Assembly: GCA_031551755.1 (NCBI GenBank) | Contig: JAVBNE010000002.1 | Coordinates: 1-64,000 of the forward strand | Origin: JAVBMU01 sp031551755 | GTDB lineage: Bacteria > Actinomycetota > Actinomycetes > Actinomycetales > Cellulomonadaceae | DNA: 64,000 bases | Direction of reading: 5' to 3' | Shown: positions 44,356-53,128 of the stretch, in pieces | How the letters are laid out: each line of letters opens with the position of its first letter | How positions within the stretch are numbered: the first letter of the stretch is position 1 | The notes under the pieces: model-generated | Seen by the model: the letters and a program-made list of their open reading frames with translations, nothing else | Database searches by the model: none | What the model was told of the DNA's origin: nothing | Position numbers and translations under genes: made by a program

Positions 44356-46905
44356 GTGTCGCGCCGAATCTCAAGATTGATAGCGTCTGTGAGCGCTTTG
44401 GCCGTCGTGGGTGTCGGCCTCACCGCCTTACCGGCATCCGCTGCGGACGGTGACCCGTTCGCCCCCACTACCGGGACGGTCTGGATCGCCCAGCACCCGA
44501 ATGATGTCCAGAAGACCACGCTGTACACGGTGACCGTGAACGCTCAGGGCGAGTTCGTCTTCGATACCGAAGGCGTCCACAACGGGATGTACAACGCCAT
44601 CGGGTTCAACCAGAACGACAACTACCTGTACGGCATTGTGCAGTCGGCGAATCCTGCCGCCACCTCCAATAAGCTGGTCAAGATCGGCCAGGGTGGGAAG
44701 GTTGTCTCCTCCTGCAACGTGACAGGCTTGCTGACTGGCGGCGCGGCGGACTACAACCAGGGCGCGTTCGACCCTGCGAGCGGCCGTTTGCTGGTGCGCC
44801 GGGCGAATGACAACAAGCAGCTCTACTCGATCGATGTGAATGCGTGTACCGCGACCACGGTCACGCTTTCCCAGAGCGTGCCGAACCTCTCCGACTTCGT
44901 CGTGATGGACGATGGCTTCGCCTGGTCCGTCTACGGTGAGGGATCCAAGGTCTACCGGATCGACACCAAGACGGGTGCGGTTTCCTCATGGCCGATCACC
45001 GGCCTGCCCAAGGACCCCTACGGGGCGCAATGGGTCTACGGCAACGGCAACCTCGGTATCTCGAACAACATCACAGGAACGATCTACCAAGTCACGATCG
45101 CAAACTCCACGTCGGCGAATCCGACCTTCGGGATTCTTGCCGGAGTCAAGGGTCCCAGGAGCCTCAATAACGACGGCACTTCGTTCCCGGGTCAGCCGAC
45201 CGATCTCGGTCTGCACAAAGAGGTCGTCTCCGATGAGCACGGCTCCGCATACCTGCCTGGTGACACGCTGACGTACAAGCTGACGGTGCACAACTATGGC
45301 CCCGGCAACTCCTCGGGTTACATCGTGAAGGACGACGATTTCTTCGCGGGCCTTACCAACCTGACCGTGGTCAGCAGCCCGGGACACTGCGAATTCGCGG
45401 GCCACGTGCTCACCTGCTCCGGGCCGCCGCTGGCGGCCGGTGCCGACGCGGAGCCGATCGTCGTCACCGCGAAGGTGCCGAGCGGCTTGGCCAACCCGAA
45501 GTCGATCGAGAACACCGCGACGGTGACCGGGAACGAGCGTGACCCGGACCCGGGCAACAACTCCGACGACGCGGACATCCCACCGTTGGTGCAGGCACCG
45601 TCCTTCGTGGTGTCCAAGGAAGTGGACAAGAAAACCGCCCTTCCGGGTGAGACCGTTACCTACACGATCAAGGTCGTCAACAACGGCGACACCGACTTGG
45701 ACCCGGCGACCTTCACCGACGACCTGAGTGCTGTGCTTGACAACGCGACCTATGTGAGTGGCAGTGCGTCGCCTTCGGCCGGGACAGCGATCGCGGATAC
45801 GGTCGCGAAGACGCTCTCTTGGAGCGGTCCGCTCAAGGTCGGTGCGCAGGAGACCATCACCTATCAGGTGAAGATCAAGGATCGTGCCGGCCTGGCGGGT
45901 ACCGACTGGAGCATGAAGAACGTTGTCGTTCCCGGTGACAAAGGGTCCTGTGTGACCGACTGCTCCACGACGACGGACATCGAGTCCTACACGGTGAAGA
46001 AGGCGGTCGACAAGGCCACCGCACTGCCGGGCGAGACGGTGACCTACTCGATCACTGTGCGCAACGTGGGCAAGGTCGCGTACACGTCGGCCTCGCCGGC
46101 GACCTTCGAGGACAGCCTTGCAGCGGTGCTCGACGACGCGACCTACAACAACGACGCCTCGGACGGTGGCCTGCTGGTCGGCGACAAGCTGACTTGGTCT
46201 GTTCCCCTGGGGGTCGGCGAGAGTCACACAGTGACCTACTCCGTCACGGTGAAGGCATCCGCTCGCGGGAACAACACCCTGACAAATGTGGTGATTCCCA
46301 CGGGTGATGGTGGCGTGTGCACCGACGCAGCCGACTGCACCACGACCACCGATGTCCCCCCGATGTCCTATGTGGTCTCCAAGAAGGCCTCCACCGCCCA
46401 GGCGAAAGCCGGTGACAAGGTCAGCTACACGGTGACTGTCGAGAACACCGGAAAGGTCGCCTACACGGACGCCAACCCCGCGTCGTTCTCGGACAACTTG
46501 GTGAAGGTCCTCGTCAACGCGACCTACAACAACGACGCGTCGGGCGGAGCGACCTACACCAACGGTGTGCTCGCCTGGTCCGGACCGCTTGCTGTGGGCG
46601 AGAGAAAGACGATCACCTACTCGGTGACCGTCGGCGACAAGGAAGGCCAGAAGCTGGTAAACGTCGTGGTGCCGACCGGCTCCAACGGGACCTGCCTGAC
46701 GGCGACTTCCTGCAGCACGACGACGGATACGCCGCCGACTGACACGCCGACGACTCCCGCGAAGAACGACCCGAAGAACGTGTTGCCCCTCACTGGTGGC
46801 AATGTGGCCGGGGTCGTGGGGATCGCCGCACTGCTGACCGCGCTGGGCCTGGGGTTGGCGTTCTTCGCCCGCCGGGCGATTCGCCAGCGCAACAGCGAAG
46901 CGTGA
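44356..46905 (+). CDS. LPXTG-anchored surface protein with DUF11-type repeats
   Basis: 849 aa. GTG 44356 is set by GGGAGGGG. Signal peptide 1-~31 (RRISRLIASV.. cut after 'LPASA'). Residues ~35-280 form a beta-propeller-like region (DUF6923-like: 'NGMYNAIGFNQNDNYLYGI', 'DPASGRLLVRR'). Four DUF11/DUF7927-like Ig-type repeats start near 285, 416, 544 and 671; the last three share 'PGETVTYTIKVVNNG'-type openings and 'TTTD' ends. A Thr/Pro linker leads to the sorting signal 'LPLTGG' (810-815), a membrane span and 'RRAIRQR'. Sortase-linked to peptidoglycan; adhesin or stalk role inferred. No sortase gene is in the window. Confidence 0.9.
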   Translation: MSRRISRLIASVSALAVVGVGLTALPASAADGDPFAPTTGTVWIAQHPNDVQKTTLYTVTVNAQGEFVFDTEGVHNGMYNAIGFNQNDNYLYGIVQSANPAATSNKLVKIGQGGKVVSSCNVTGLLTGGAADYNQGAFDPASGRLLVRRANDNKQLYSIDVNACTATTVTLSQSVPNLSDFVVMDDGFAWSVYGEGSKVYRIDTKTGAVSSWPITGLPKDPYGAQWVYGNGNLGISNNITGTIYQVTIANSTSANPTFGILAGVKGPRSLNNDGTSFPGQPTDLGLHKEVVSDEHGSAYLPGDTLTYKLTVHNYGPGNSSGYIVKDDDFFAGLTNLTVVSSPGHCEFAGHVLTCSGPPLAAGADAEPIVVTAKVPSGLANPKSIENTATVTGNERDPDPGNNSDDADIPPLVQAPSFVVSKEVDKKTALPGETVTYTIKVVNNGDTDLDPATFTDDLSAVLDNATYVSGSASPSAGTAIADTVAKTLSWSGPLKVGAQETITYQVKIKDRAGLAGTDWSMKNVVVPGDKGSCVTDCSTTTDIESYTVKKAVDKATALPGETVTYSITVRNVGKVAYTSASPATFEDSLAAVLDDATYNNDASDGGLLVGDKLTWSVPLGVGESHTVTYSVTVKASARGNNTLTNVVIPTGDGGVCTDAADCTTTTDVPPMSYVVSKKASTAQAKAGDKVSYTVTVENTGKVAYTDANPASFSDNLVKVLVNATYNNDASGGATYTNGVLAWSGPLAVGERKTITYSVTVGDKEGQKLVNVVVPTGSNGTCLTATSCSTTTDTPPTDTPTTPAKNDPKNVLPLTGGNVAGVVGIAALLTALGLGLAFFARRAIRQRNSEA

Positions 46906-46930
46906 TCCTTAGCGCACGCTGAGTAACCTC

Positions 46931-46968
46931 GACCGTGGCGGTCACCCCACTGGGTGACCGCCACGGTC
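46931..46968 (+). terminator. Terminator of surface-protein gene
   Basis: Perfect 17-bp stem from 46931-46947 and 46952-46968 with a 4-base loop, 25 bases after the stop codon, followed by ATTT. Very strong. Confidence 0.9.
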
Positions 46969-46974
46969 ATTTGG

Positions 46975-47392
46975 TCTGGGGGGCAGCCGCTGCCGTTGGC
47001 CCATCGCCAGGCCGACGATCGGGGTCACCATGACGGCCGTCAACATGATCGATGCCTCGGTCCCGACGGCGACACCCGTCCAGAGCGGGGGCCCGTCAGT
47101 TCCAGGTGCCCGACCGCTGGCACTTCGATGCCGGAGACTTTGACGCCCACGACCAGTCCGAGCAGTGCGTTCCAGGCCCAGAGGGCTGCTGGCAGGCCAG
47201 ATGTCATCGGTCCACACCGCCAACAGCGAGCAGAACACCCCGGCGAGTATCACGTTGACCACTGCGATCACGCTGACACCGGGGTTGACTGCGTGCAGGA
47301 GGCCGAAGGCCACGGAGTTCACCACGATGCCCCACGGCACCGATGAGGTTCGCCAGATCGTCGTAGTAGTCCCAGATGGTCTGGTAGCTCAT
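46975..47392 (-). pseudogene. CPBP intramembrane protease remnant
   Basis: Reverse-strand frames give parts of a CPBP-family protease: 'NSVAFGLLHAVNPGVSVIAV' with the conserved FxxxH and 'NVILAGVFCSLLAVWT'. After a shift near 47190 comes 'ALWAWNALLGLVVGVKVSG', and after a return shift near 47090 'GPPLWTGVAVGTEASIM'. The first four membrane segments with the EExxxR motif are missing. The 5' edge is fused to an unrelated start, 'MSYQTIWDYYDDLANLIGA' (ATG 47392), 14 bases after the DUF6493 gene, which runs out of frame to 47204. Confidence 0.65.
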
Positions 47393-47405
47393 GGGTGTTC
47401 TCCAG

Positions 47406-50021
47406 TCAGCGGTGCTCGGCCAGTGCCTCAGATGCCTGGGCGGCAGCCTCCTGGGCGAGTGGTGTCGGATGCCCGACCACAGCGTCGAGGGCGCGCAGCG
47501 ACACGGCAAGCGCTGAGCTGCCCTTGCTCTTACTCGCGAGTGTTGCAGGCACTGGGACCGGTGTGCCGTAGTCGGCGGAGAGTCGGGCGGTGAGTTCGAC
47601 GAGTTTCCCGGCTCCGGTCACGCCCGTCAGGTGCGGGAGGAGTGCGGCGAGGGTTTGCAGGACCCGGTAGCCGCTGATCGCGCTGATGGAGGCAGCATCG
47701 GTGAACGTTTGAGCGAGACGGCCGGCCATCGCGAACTTGTCCGACAGGTGGGCCACCAATTCGGTGGCAAAGGACTCAGGGTCGAGAAGGCCAGAGTCGG
47801 CGAGCCGGGCGACGGCCTCGGCTGCCTGCGCTCGATGGGTGGCTTCCTTGGCCGAGGAGGCCAACGCCAGTGCCGAGTACACCGGCACGCTTGGGACCTC
47901 GCGGCCACCGCCCAGAGCGGTCAGCAGCGGAGCGACGCCGCGGACATTCACCACCTGGGTCGCCGCGTAGAGGGCTGGATGCTCGTGCGCCGCCAGAGTG
48001 TCAAGGTTGTCCTGCAACAACCATGCGGCCCACTGCACGAGTTGGTCGTAACCGTCTTGCTCACGGCTGGCGGTCACACGGTAGGAGAACTCTTCCGCGA
48101 CCGGCGCCACGTCAAGAGCGCGTTCCGCGAAGGAGGCTTGATCGGTCAGTGGTGGCTCGGCGGGGGTGATCCACAGTGCCTTGGGGTCTTTGCCGATCGT
48201 CGCCCCCGAGCTGGAGTAGACGCCGGCACCTGGCGGTCGCAGGACCCGCTCCCACTGACGGGTAGCTGCAGGGAGCGGGACGGTCACCGGTTTGCCGATG
48301 AACTGCTCCGCGAGCAGGGCGGCCGGAGAATGCGTGGGGATGTGCAGGAAGCCGGAGCGAGAGTGTGTAGTCTTGGTGACTTCCCACTCGCCGGTCTCAT
48401 GGTTGTGAGTGCTCGTGGTCCATGTGTGATCGCTCATCGCGGCCCCAGCGGGGTCGGCTTCTCCCAGTCCCACGATTACGTAACGACGGTAGCCACGGAA
48501 CCTGACTGCGCTTACCGTCGCGGACCCGACGGCCTGACCGTCCTCCTGAGGGCGACGCCCGAGCTGGCCGACCAGGCGCCCGAGCTTGCTGCGTCCTCGA
48601 CCTTGGCCACCGCTGAGAATGCGGGCGGCCAACTGCCGACGTGGGGACGCGTTGTCCTCGTCCCAGACCGCGTTGATGATCTCCTCGGCACGCTCCGCCA
48701 AAGCGGGCGAAAGCATGACGGAGCTGGCGCCTAAGCCTGCCAGGATGCGCGGCAGGTCCGCGCCGTCGCCCGTACCCTCCAGCTGTTCGGCGATGAGGTC
48801 GGGCAGTTCTGCCTGCGCGGCAGTGACCAGGGGAGTGGAGCTCGGCGGCGCCGGGGTGCGGCGAGGGGCTGGGATGGCAACGGGATTGCCCGCGACCGGC
48901 GGTGGCGCGGTTCTGGTGACCTCGCCAGCATCGGTGGTGAGCTTGGCGGCTATCTGCGCGAGGTCGGGCGGGAGGGTATCGATCACACTCGCGACAAGGT
49001 CGCTGATCGCGCACCGTTGTGACTCGTCGGATTTGAGTGCCCCGAGCAGCCCGAGCTGTGCCCTGACGAGCTTCTTCTCCGTCCGCATGAACACCGCGTT
49101 CGACGCCTCGATCAGCGCGTTTACATCCACACAGCCTGCCTTGACCGCCCTGAGCAGCATGTCCTGCGCGAGCCCGACCGCTGTGCTGGGGGTTGTGGCG
49201 AGAACGGCGATGTATCGGTCCTGCCAGGCCGCGACTTCGTCCGGTGTTGGGTCTGCCATGCGGTGGACTCGCAGGTACCAGGTGATTGCCTTCGCGGGGA
49301 AATCCCTCAGCAGCGCATCAAGCGAGTGAATGATGAGGCGGCTCCGAAATGCTGGATCGACCGCGCAGAGTGCTTCGAGCGCGGCATTCCAGGCGGACGC
49401 CCACCAGTCCGTCAGAAGGTAGTCGTCGCCCATCCCTTCGACTCGGAAGAACGCCCAGAACTCACACTCGACCAGCTCGGGATGCGCGACGAGATATTCC
49501 ATGATGACCTGCCCGCGCGCCTTATCCGGTTGTTCGTTGCCGCCGATGGCGACCAGTTCCCGGACAAAGGAACGCAGGTAAGTCCTCGATGTAGGCGGAA
49601 CTGCGTAGTCGTGGACGAGCGTGCGACAGACGGGCCACACCAGTCCGGCGCCCCACCACGCGAATAGCGCGAATCGATCCACGAACTCCGCGCGCCACTG
49701 CGGCTCGCGGCCGGCCGCAGCATCAATGACAGCGGTCACCATCGACCCATGGTGAACGGCGTACTTGTCGTTGAGGCGCGGATCCGGCGGGACGAGTGTC
49801 TCAGCCACCAGCTTCGGTTTGCCGAGTGCGGTGAGCACGAAACAGGCTCGCGGTGTCGGCCCTTCGCTCGTGAACAGCCGGCTGGGTGGCAGTGTTCTCG
49901 CAAGGGCCGCGCGGTCGTCCTCGTTGGCTCCGTCGAGGGCGGCCCGGAAAGCTTCGATCCCGGTATCAGTTTTCAGCGCGTCGCGCACCAGGGCGCGGCG
50001 GGCGGAGAGGTCAAGCGTCAT
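47406..50021 (-). CDS. DUF6493 family protein
   Basis: 871 aa, no membrane segments or signal peptide. The N-terminal ~350 residues are alpha-helical and repeat-like ('SRLFTSEGPTPRACFVLTAL', 'MEYLVAHPELVECEFWAFF'), matching actinobacterial DUF6493/DUF7824 proteins. A Pro-rich linker (~390-420) leads to a central part with 'YRRYVIVGLGEADPAG' and a C-terminal helical repeat region. Function unknown. It overlaps the SWIM-protein gene by 4 bases, so the two proteins probably work together. An Asp/Glu-poor, Ala-rich composition suggests a scaffold, not an enzyme. Confidence 0.75.
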   Translation of the reverse strand: MTLDLSARRALVRDALKTDTGIEAFRAALDGANEDDRAALARTLPPSRLFTSEGPTPRACFVLTALGKPKLVAETLVPPDPRLNDKYAVHHGSMVTAVIDAAAGREPQWRAEFVDRFALFAWWGAGLVWPVCRTLVHDYAVPPTSRTYLRSFVRELVAIGGNEQPDKARGQVIMEYLVAHPELVECEFWAFFRVEGMGDDYLLTDWWASAWNAALEALCAVDPAFRSRLIIHSLDALLRDFPAKAITWYLRVHRMADPTPDEVAAWQDRYIAVLATTPSTAVGLAQDMLLRAVKAGCVDVNALIEASNAVFMRTEKKLVRAQLGLLGALKSDESQRCAISDLVASVIDTLPPDLAQIAAKLTTDAGEVTRTAPPPVAGNPVAIPAPRRTPAPPSSTPLVTAAQAELPDLIAEQLEGTGDGADLPRILAGLGASSVMLSPALAERAEEIINAVWDEDNASPRRQLAARILSGGQGRGRSKLGRLVGQLGRRPQEDGQAVGSATVSAVRFRGYRRYVIVGLGEADPAGAAMSDHTWTTSTHNHETGEWEVTKTTHSRSGFLHIPTHSPAALLAEQFIGKPVTVPLPAATRQWERVLRPPGAGVYSSSGATIGKDPKALWITPAEPPLTDQASFAERALDVAPVAEEFSYRVTASREQDGYDQLVQWAAWLLQDNLDTLAAHEHPALYAATQVVNVRGVAPLLTALGGGREVPSVPVYSALALASSAKEATHRAQAAEAVARLADSGLLDPESFATELVAHLSDKFAMAGRLAQTFTDAASISAISGYRVLQTLAALLPHLTGVTGAGKLVELTARLSADYGTPVPVPATLASKSKGSSALAVSLRALDAVVGHPTPLAQEAAAQASEALAEHR

Positions 50022-51394
50022 CGGGGACCTTCGTCGTGGTGGATGCGGGCAGCGAGCACGTGTTTACAGGGGCCGCGCGATCCGCGATGTTTGGCGTACC
50101 AGGGGCAGGTGCAGCGGTCATCGGCTGGGTCCTCGGCGAGGCGCACCTCATGGCCGACATCGCCGGATTGCACGGTCCGCACCCCGCCCACGCGCACCGT
50201 GACCGCGCCCGCCGCCACCAACTTCTGGGCGCCGGTAAGCCGTGGGTGCAGTGTGCCGAGCACGTCATCTCGTACGGGCAGTGGGCGGTGGAAGTAAGTG
50301 CCGGCGGTCAGGTCGTAGCCGACTTGCCCGCAGGAGGCGAGCAGGCTCAACGCGCCGAGCACCCGCTCTGGAGGCAGGGCCGCCTTGTCGGCGAGCTGCC
50401 GGATATCGATCCTGGGCTCAAAGGCGAGCAGCGCGGAGACCAGGTCGGCGTCGGCCTCCACATCGCCACCCGAGAGTGCGTGCAGCACCGCGCCCTCCCC
50501 GGAGAAGCCGCGCGCCTTCTCCGGGCTCAGGGCGACGGTCAGCCGCGCCCCCGGCAGGTCCATGACCCAGCCACTCGCCATCGGCAGAGAGCTGGCGTCG
50601 GTCGGTGTGCCGTACCCGCGGAGCCCGGTCGCAAACCGCAGCAAAGGCTCGATGACGCGCAGCCGTTCCGGACCGGCGACGCAGACGGCGCCAGGGCTGG
50701 GCCGGGAGGCGAGCCGCAGCCCGCGAGCCGCCCGGGTGGCCCACATGACTGTCTTCGTCGTCGACGATTTCGGTAGCGCCTGGACGAAGGCCCGGGTGGA
50801 GGTGGTATCCAACGCATGTTGTTCGGTCATCGCTGCCGACAGCATCTGTGTTTCCGCGAAACCCTTCAGCCAGCGTGTGGGCAACGGGACCTTCTCTTCC
50901 ACCACTTCCTCGTCCAGGGTCGAGACGCGCAGCTCGTCATCACCGACGTTCAGGTGCAGTGGCTCGGAGGTTCGGAGCCCGGCGAGGGCCTGCCGCAGCG
51001 GTGGGTTCACGTCGACATTGGTCACCCCGGCCGTGACATGAGCCGCGTCCAGGGCATTCGCGTCGATGTCGAGCCGGGTGTAGACCCCGCAGCAGACGCT
51101 GAAGGATTCGAATCGCAGCCCCTCCGGGGTCGAGGTCACCACGGGATCCGCCGCGCGCAGGACCGCAGCCAGCGTGTTCGGCGGCACATAGAACCGGGTG
51201 CGTGCGACCCGGGCGACCACCAGCAGCGCTTGCGCGACGACGGTGGGGTGTTCGACGAACCCGGAGAAGAAGAACGGGTGTGCCGCTGTGCCGACGGTGG
51301 TGATCCCGCCGCTGGTGGCGAGGTCGAGGTGCGCGCCGTCGTCCGCGGAGCGCAGCGTCGAGGCAGCGCAGTAGTGGTAGTCGAGGTCGGTCAC
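50018..51394 (-). CDS. SWIM zinc-finger protein
   Basis: 458 aa. The C-terminal SWIM motif CxCxnCxH is complete: 'CTCPWYAKHRGSRGPCKH' at about 430-447. The N-terminus ('YHYCAASTLRSADDG') and middle are alpha/beta and unassigned. SWIM domains bind DNA, RNA or protein. GTG 51394 has AAGGAG five bases upstream. In other Actinobacteria, related SWIM proteins sit with MoxR ATPase and VWA genes; here the partner is the DUF6493 protein alone. Role unknown. Confidence 0.85.
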   Translation of the reverse strand: MTDLDYHYCAASTLRSADDGAHLDLATSGGITTVGTAAHPFFFSGFVEHPTVVAQALLVVARVARTRFYVPPNTLAAVLRAADPVVTSTPEGLRFESFSVCCGVYTRLDIDANALDAAHVTAGVTNVDVNPPLRQALAGLRTSEPLHLNVGDDELRVSTLDEEVVEEKVPLPTRWLKGFAETQMLSAAMTEQHALDTTSTRAFVQALPKSSTTKTVMWATRAARGLRLASRPSPGAVCVAGPERLRVIEPLLRFATGLRGYGTPTDASSLPMASGWVMDLPGARLTVALSPEKARGFSGEGAVLHALSGGDVEADADLVSALLAFEPRIDIRQLADKAALPPERVLGALSLLASCGQVGYDLTAGTYFHRPLPVRDDVLGTLHPRLTGAQKLVAAGAVTVRVGGVRTVQSGDVGHEVRLAEDPADDRCTCPWYAKHRGSRGPCKHVLAARIHHDEGPR

Positions 51395-51581
51395 GGCACT
51401 CCTTGGTGGGCTCCTACCAGGGTACGGAGTGCCGATGACATCACCGGACGCCGAAGGGCCGGTGCGCGGATCCTCACAGGCCTAAACGTCATCCGTGTCG
51501 CCTGAGATACTCCACCTGCGGTAACGCTCAGCCTGCTGGTGGACATGACCGGAGTAATACGAGCCTGGTCTGAGGAGATCT

Positions 51582-52151
51582 ATGCAGTCGCCCGAGGAGC
51601 AACGATTCGCTGAACTATTCGCGGATACCAACCGGGTCCTGCTCGCGTATGCGATCCGCCGGGTCGCCGACCCCAGTGACGCGGCGGACATTGTGGCCGA
51701 GACCTACCTGGTCGCTTGGCGGCGTCTCGCCGATGTCCCGCCTGGGGACCATGCCCGTCCGTGGCTCTTCGGCGTCGCGCGCCGTGTGCTGGGCAATCAC
51801 TACCGCGGCGAGCGACGGCGGACGGCGCTCGCGGATCGCCTGCGCGCCAACCTGAGCGAGGTCGTCGAGCCGCCGAGTGGCGTCCTCACGGATGTCGAAC
51901 GCGCGTTGGCGCGCCTCAGCCCCGATGACCAGGAGATTCTGCGCCTGGCTGCGTGGGAGGAACTGGCCCGCGAGGAGATCGCGATCGTCCTGGGGCTGTC
52001 CCGGACTGCGGTGCGTGTGCGCCTGCACCGCGCACGACGGCGACTCGCGGAGCGGATGGCCCAGGAGCCCGAGCCCGGGAAACGCTTCCTGTCGAGCGGA
52101 CATGTGATGGATGGGTGGGCGAACGTCCACCCCGGAACCGAGGAGATCTGA
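51582..52151 (+). CDS. ECF-family RNA polymerase sigma factor
   Basis: 189 aa. Region 2 'LFADTNRVLLAYAIRRVADPSDAADIVAETYLVAWRRL' lies at about 10-50 and region 4 'LARLSPDDQEILRLAAWEELAREEIAIVLG' at ~108-160. GAGGAG precedes ATG 51582. The TGA stop overlaps the ATG of the next gene, a membrane-anchored protein that may be its regulator. It belongs to a different subgroup from the ECF factor at 27393-27980. Confidence 0.9.
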   Translation: MQSPEEQRFAELFADTNRVLLAYAIRRVADPSDAADIVAETYLVAWRRLADVPPGDHARPWLFGVARRVLGNHYRGERRRTALADRLRANLSEVVEPPSGVLTDVERALARLSPDDQEILRLAAWEELAREEIAIVLGLSRTAVRVRLHRARRRLAERMAQEPEPGKRFLSSGHVMDGWANVHPGTEEI

Positions 52152-53122
52152 TGGACCAGGACGCGATCGCTGCATTGCGGGCAGTCGACCCGGCCCGTCA
52201 ATCCGACCTCGGAGCCGTGGACCCTGGGGCGGTGGACGCCCTGCGAGAGGGGATCATCATGACCGGAACAGCATCACCAGCGGCCCACAAACGACGGGTC
52301 GGGCGGCGCGGCGCATTGGCGATCGGGCTGAGTACCGCGCTCGTCGGAGGTGGAGCGGCCTACGCGGCCTATCAGATCACCCACGGTCCCTCCGCTGCCG
52401 CGGACGGATTGAACTGCATCCAGACCTGGAGCCAGGGGGAACCGAGTGCGGCCGGTCCGGAATTGACCGGCAACCCGGTCGCCGACTGCGCGCAGATGCT
52501 CGCCGAGAAGGGTGCCCAACCGCTGGCCGACCCGGTGGCGTTCCGAAAGGGCAACATCCTGTACGTGGCCCCGCGTACCGAGGTCCCGGATGGTGCGGTT
52601 CTGGTCCCGTTGTCAGCGGAGGACGCGAAGGCGCGCGAGCTTGAGGCAAGCACCAGGGATCTGGTTGACGGTGCTCAGTCCATATGCATGACCGAGGCGG
52701 AAGCCGACGGTTGGGTGACGTCGGAACTGGCTCGCCTGGGCCTGACCGGCTGGACCATCGCCATCGCGGAGGGCAAGTCGAGCGAACCGGGGGCCACCTG
52801 CGCCGCGTTCGACGTGAACGATGCGACCTCCACTCTCACCGTATTGCCCGAGCGGAACACACCACCCGCGACCCACGACCCCGCCTCCGACACGGCCCCC
52901 GTGACCGGCATTCGCGACGAACTCCGCCGAGGCATCACGGATGCGTGCGTGAGTGTCGACGACGCCAGGGCGCTCGCGGATAAGGCGCTCGCTGGGCTGG
53001 ACTACGAGCCGTGGCCGACGACGACGGTCGTTGACGAGTCGGTTACGTGCGCCCGGGTCGACATGGAGGTCGGTGGGAACATCCAGGTCACGGTCTACGG
53101 ACCGAAGGTCGCTCGACCGTAG
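52151..53122 (+). CDS. Membrane-anchored protein downstream of ECF sigma
   Basis: 323 aa. A cytoplasmic N-terminus of ~50 residues ('DAIAALRAVDPARQSDLGAV'), a single membrane span at ~55-76 ('RGALAIGLSTALVGGGAAY'), and an extracytoplasmic region with four or five cysteines that may pair. The position (TGATG overlap) and topology suit an anti-sigma or sigma-dependent sensor, but no anti-sigma motif is visible. Function not known. Confidence 0.65.
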   Translation: MDQDAIAALRAVDPARQSDLGAVDPGAVDALREGIIMTGTASPAAHKRRVGRRGALAIGLSTALVGGGAAYAAYQITHGPSAAADGLNCIQTWSQGEPSAAGPELTGNPVADCAQMLAEKGAQPLADPVAFRKGNILYVAPRTEVPDGAVLVPLSAEDAKARELEASTRDLVDGAQSICMTEAEADGWVTSELARLGLTGWTIAIAEGKSSEPGATCAAFDVNDATSTLTVLPERNTPPATHDPASDTAPVTGIRDELRRGITDACVSVDDARALADKALAGLDYEPWPTTTVVDESVTCARVDMEVGGNIQVTVYGPKVARP

Positions 53123-53128
53123 GCGGGT

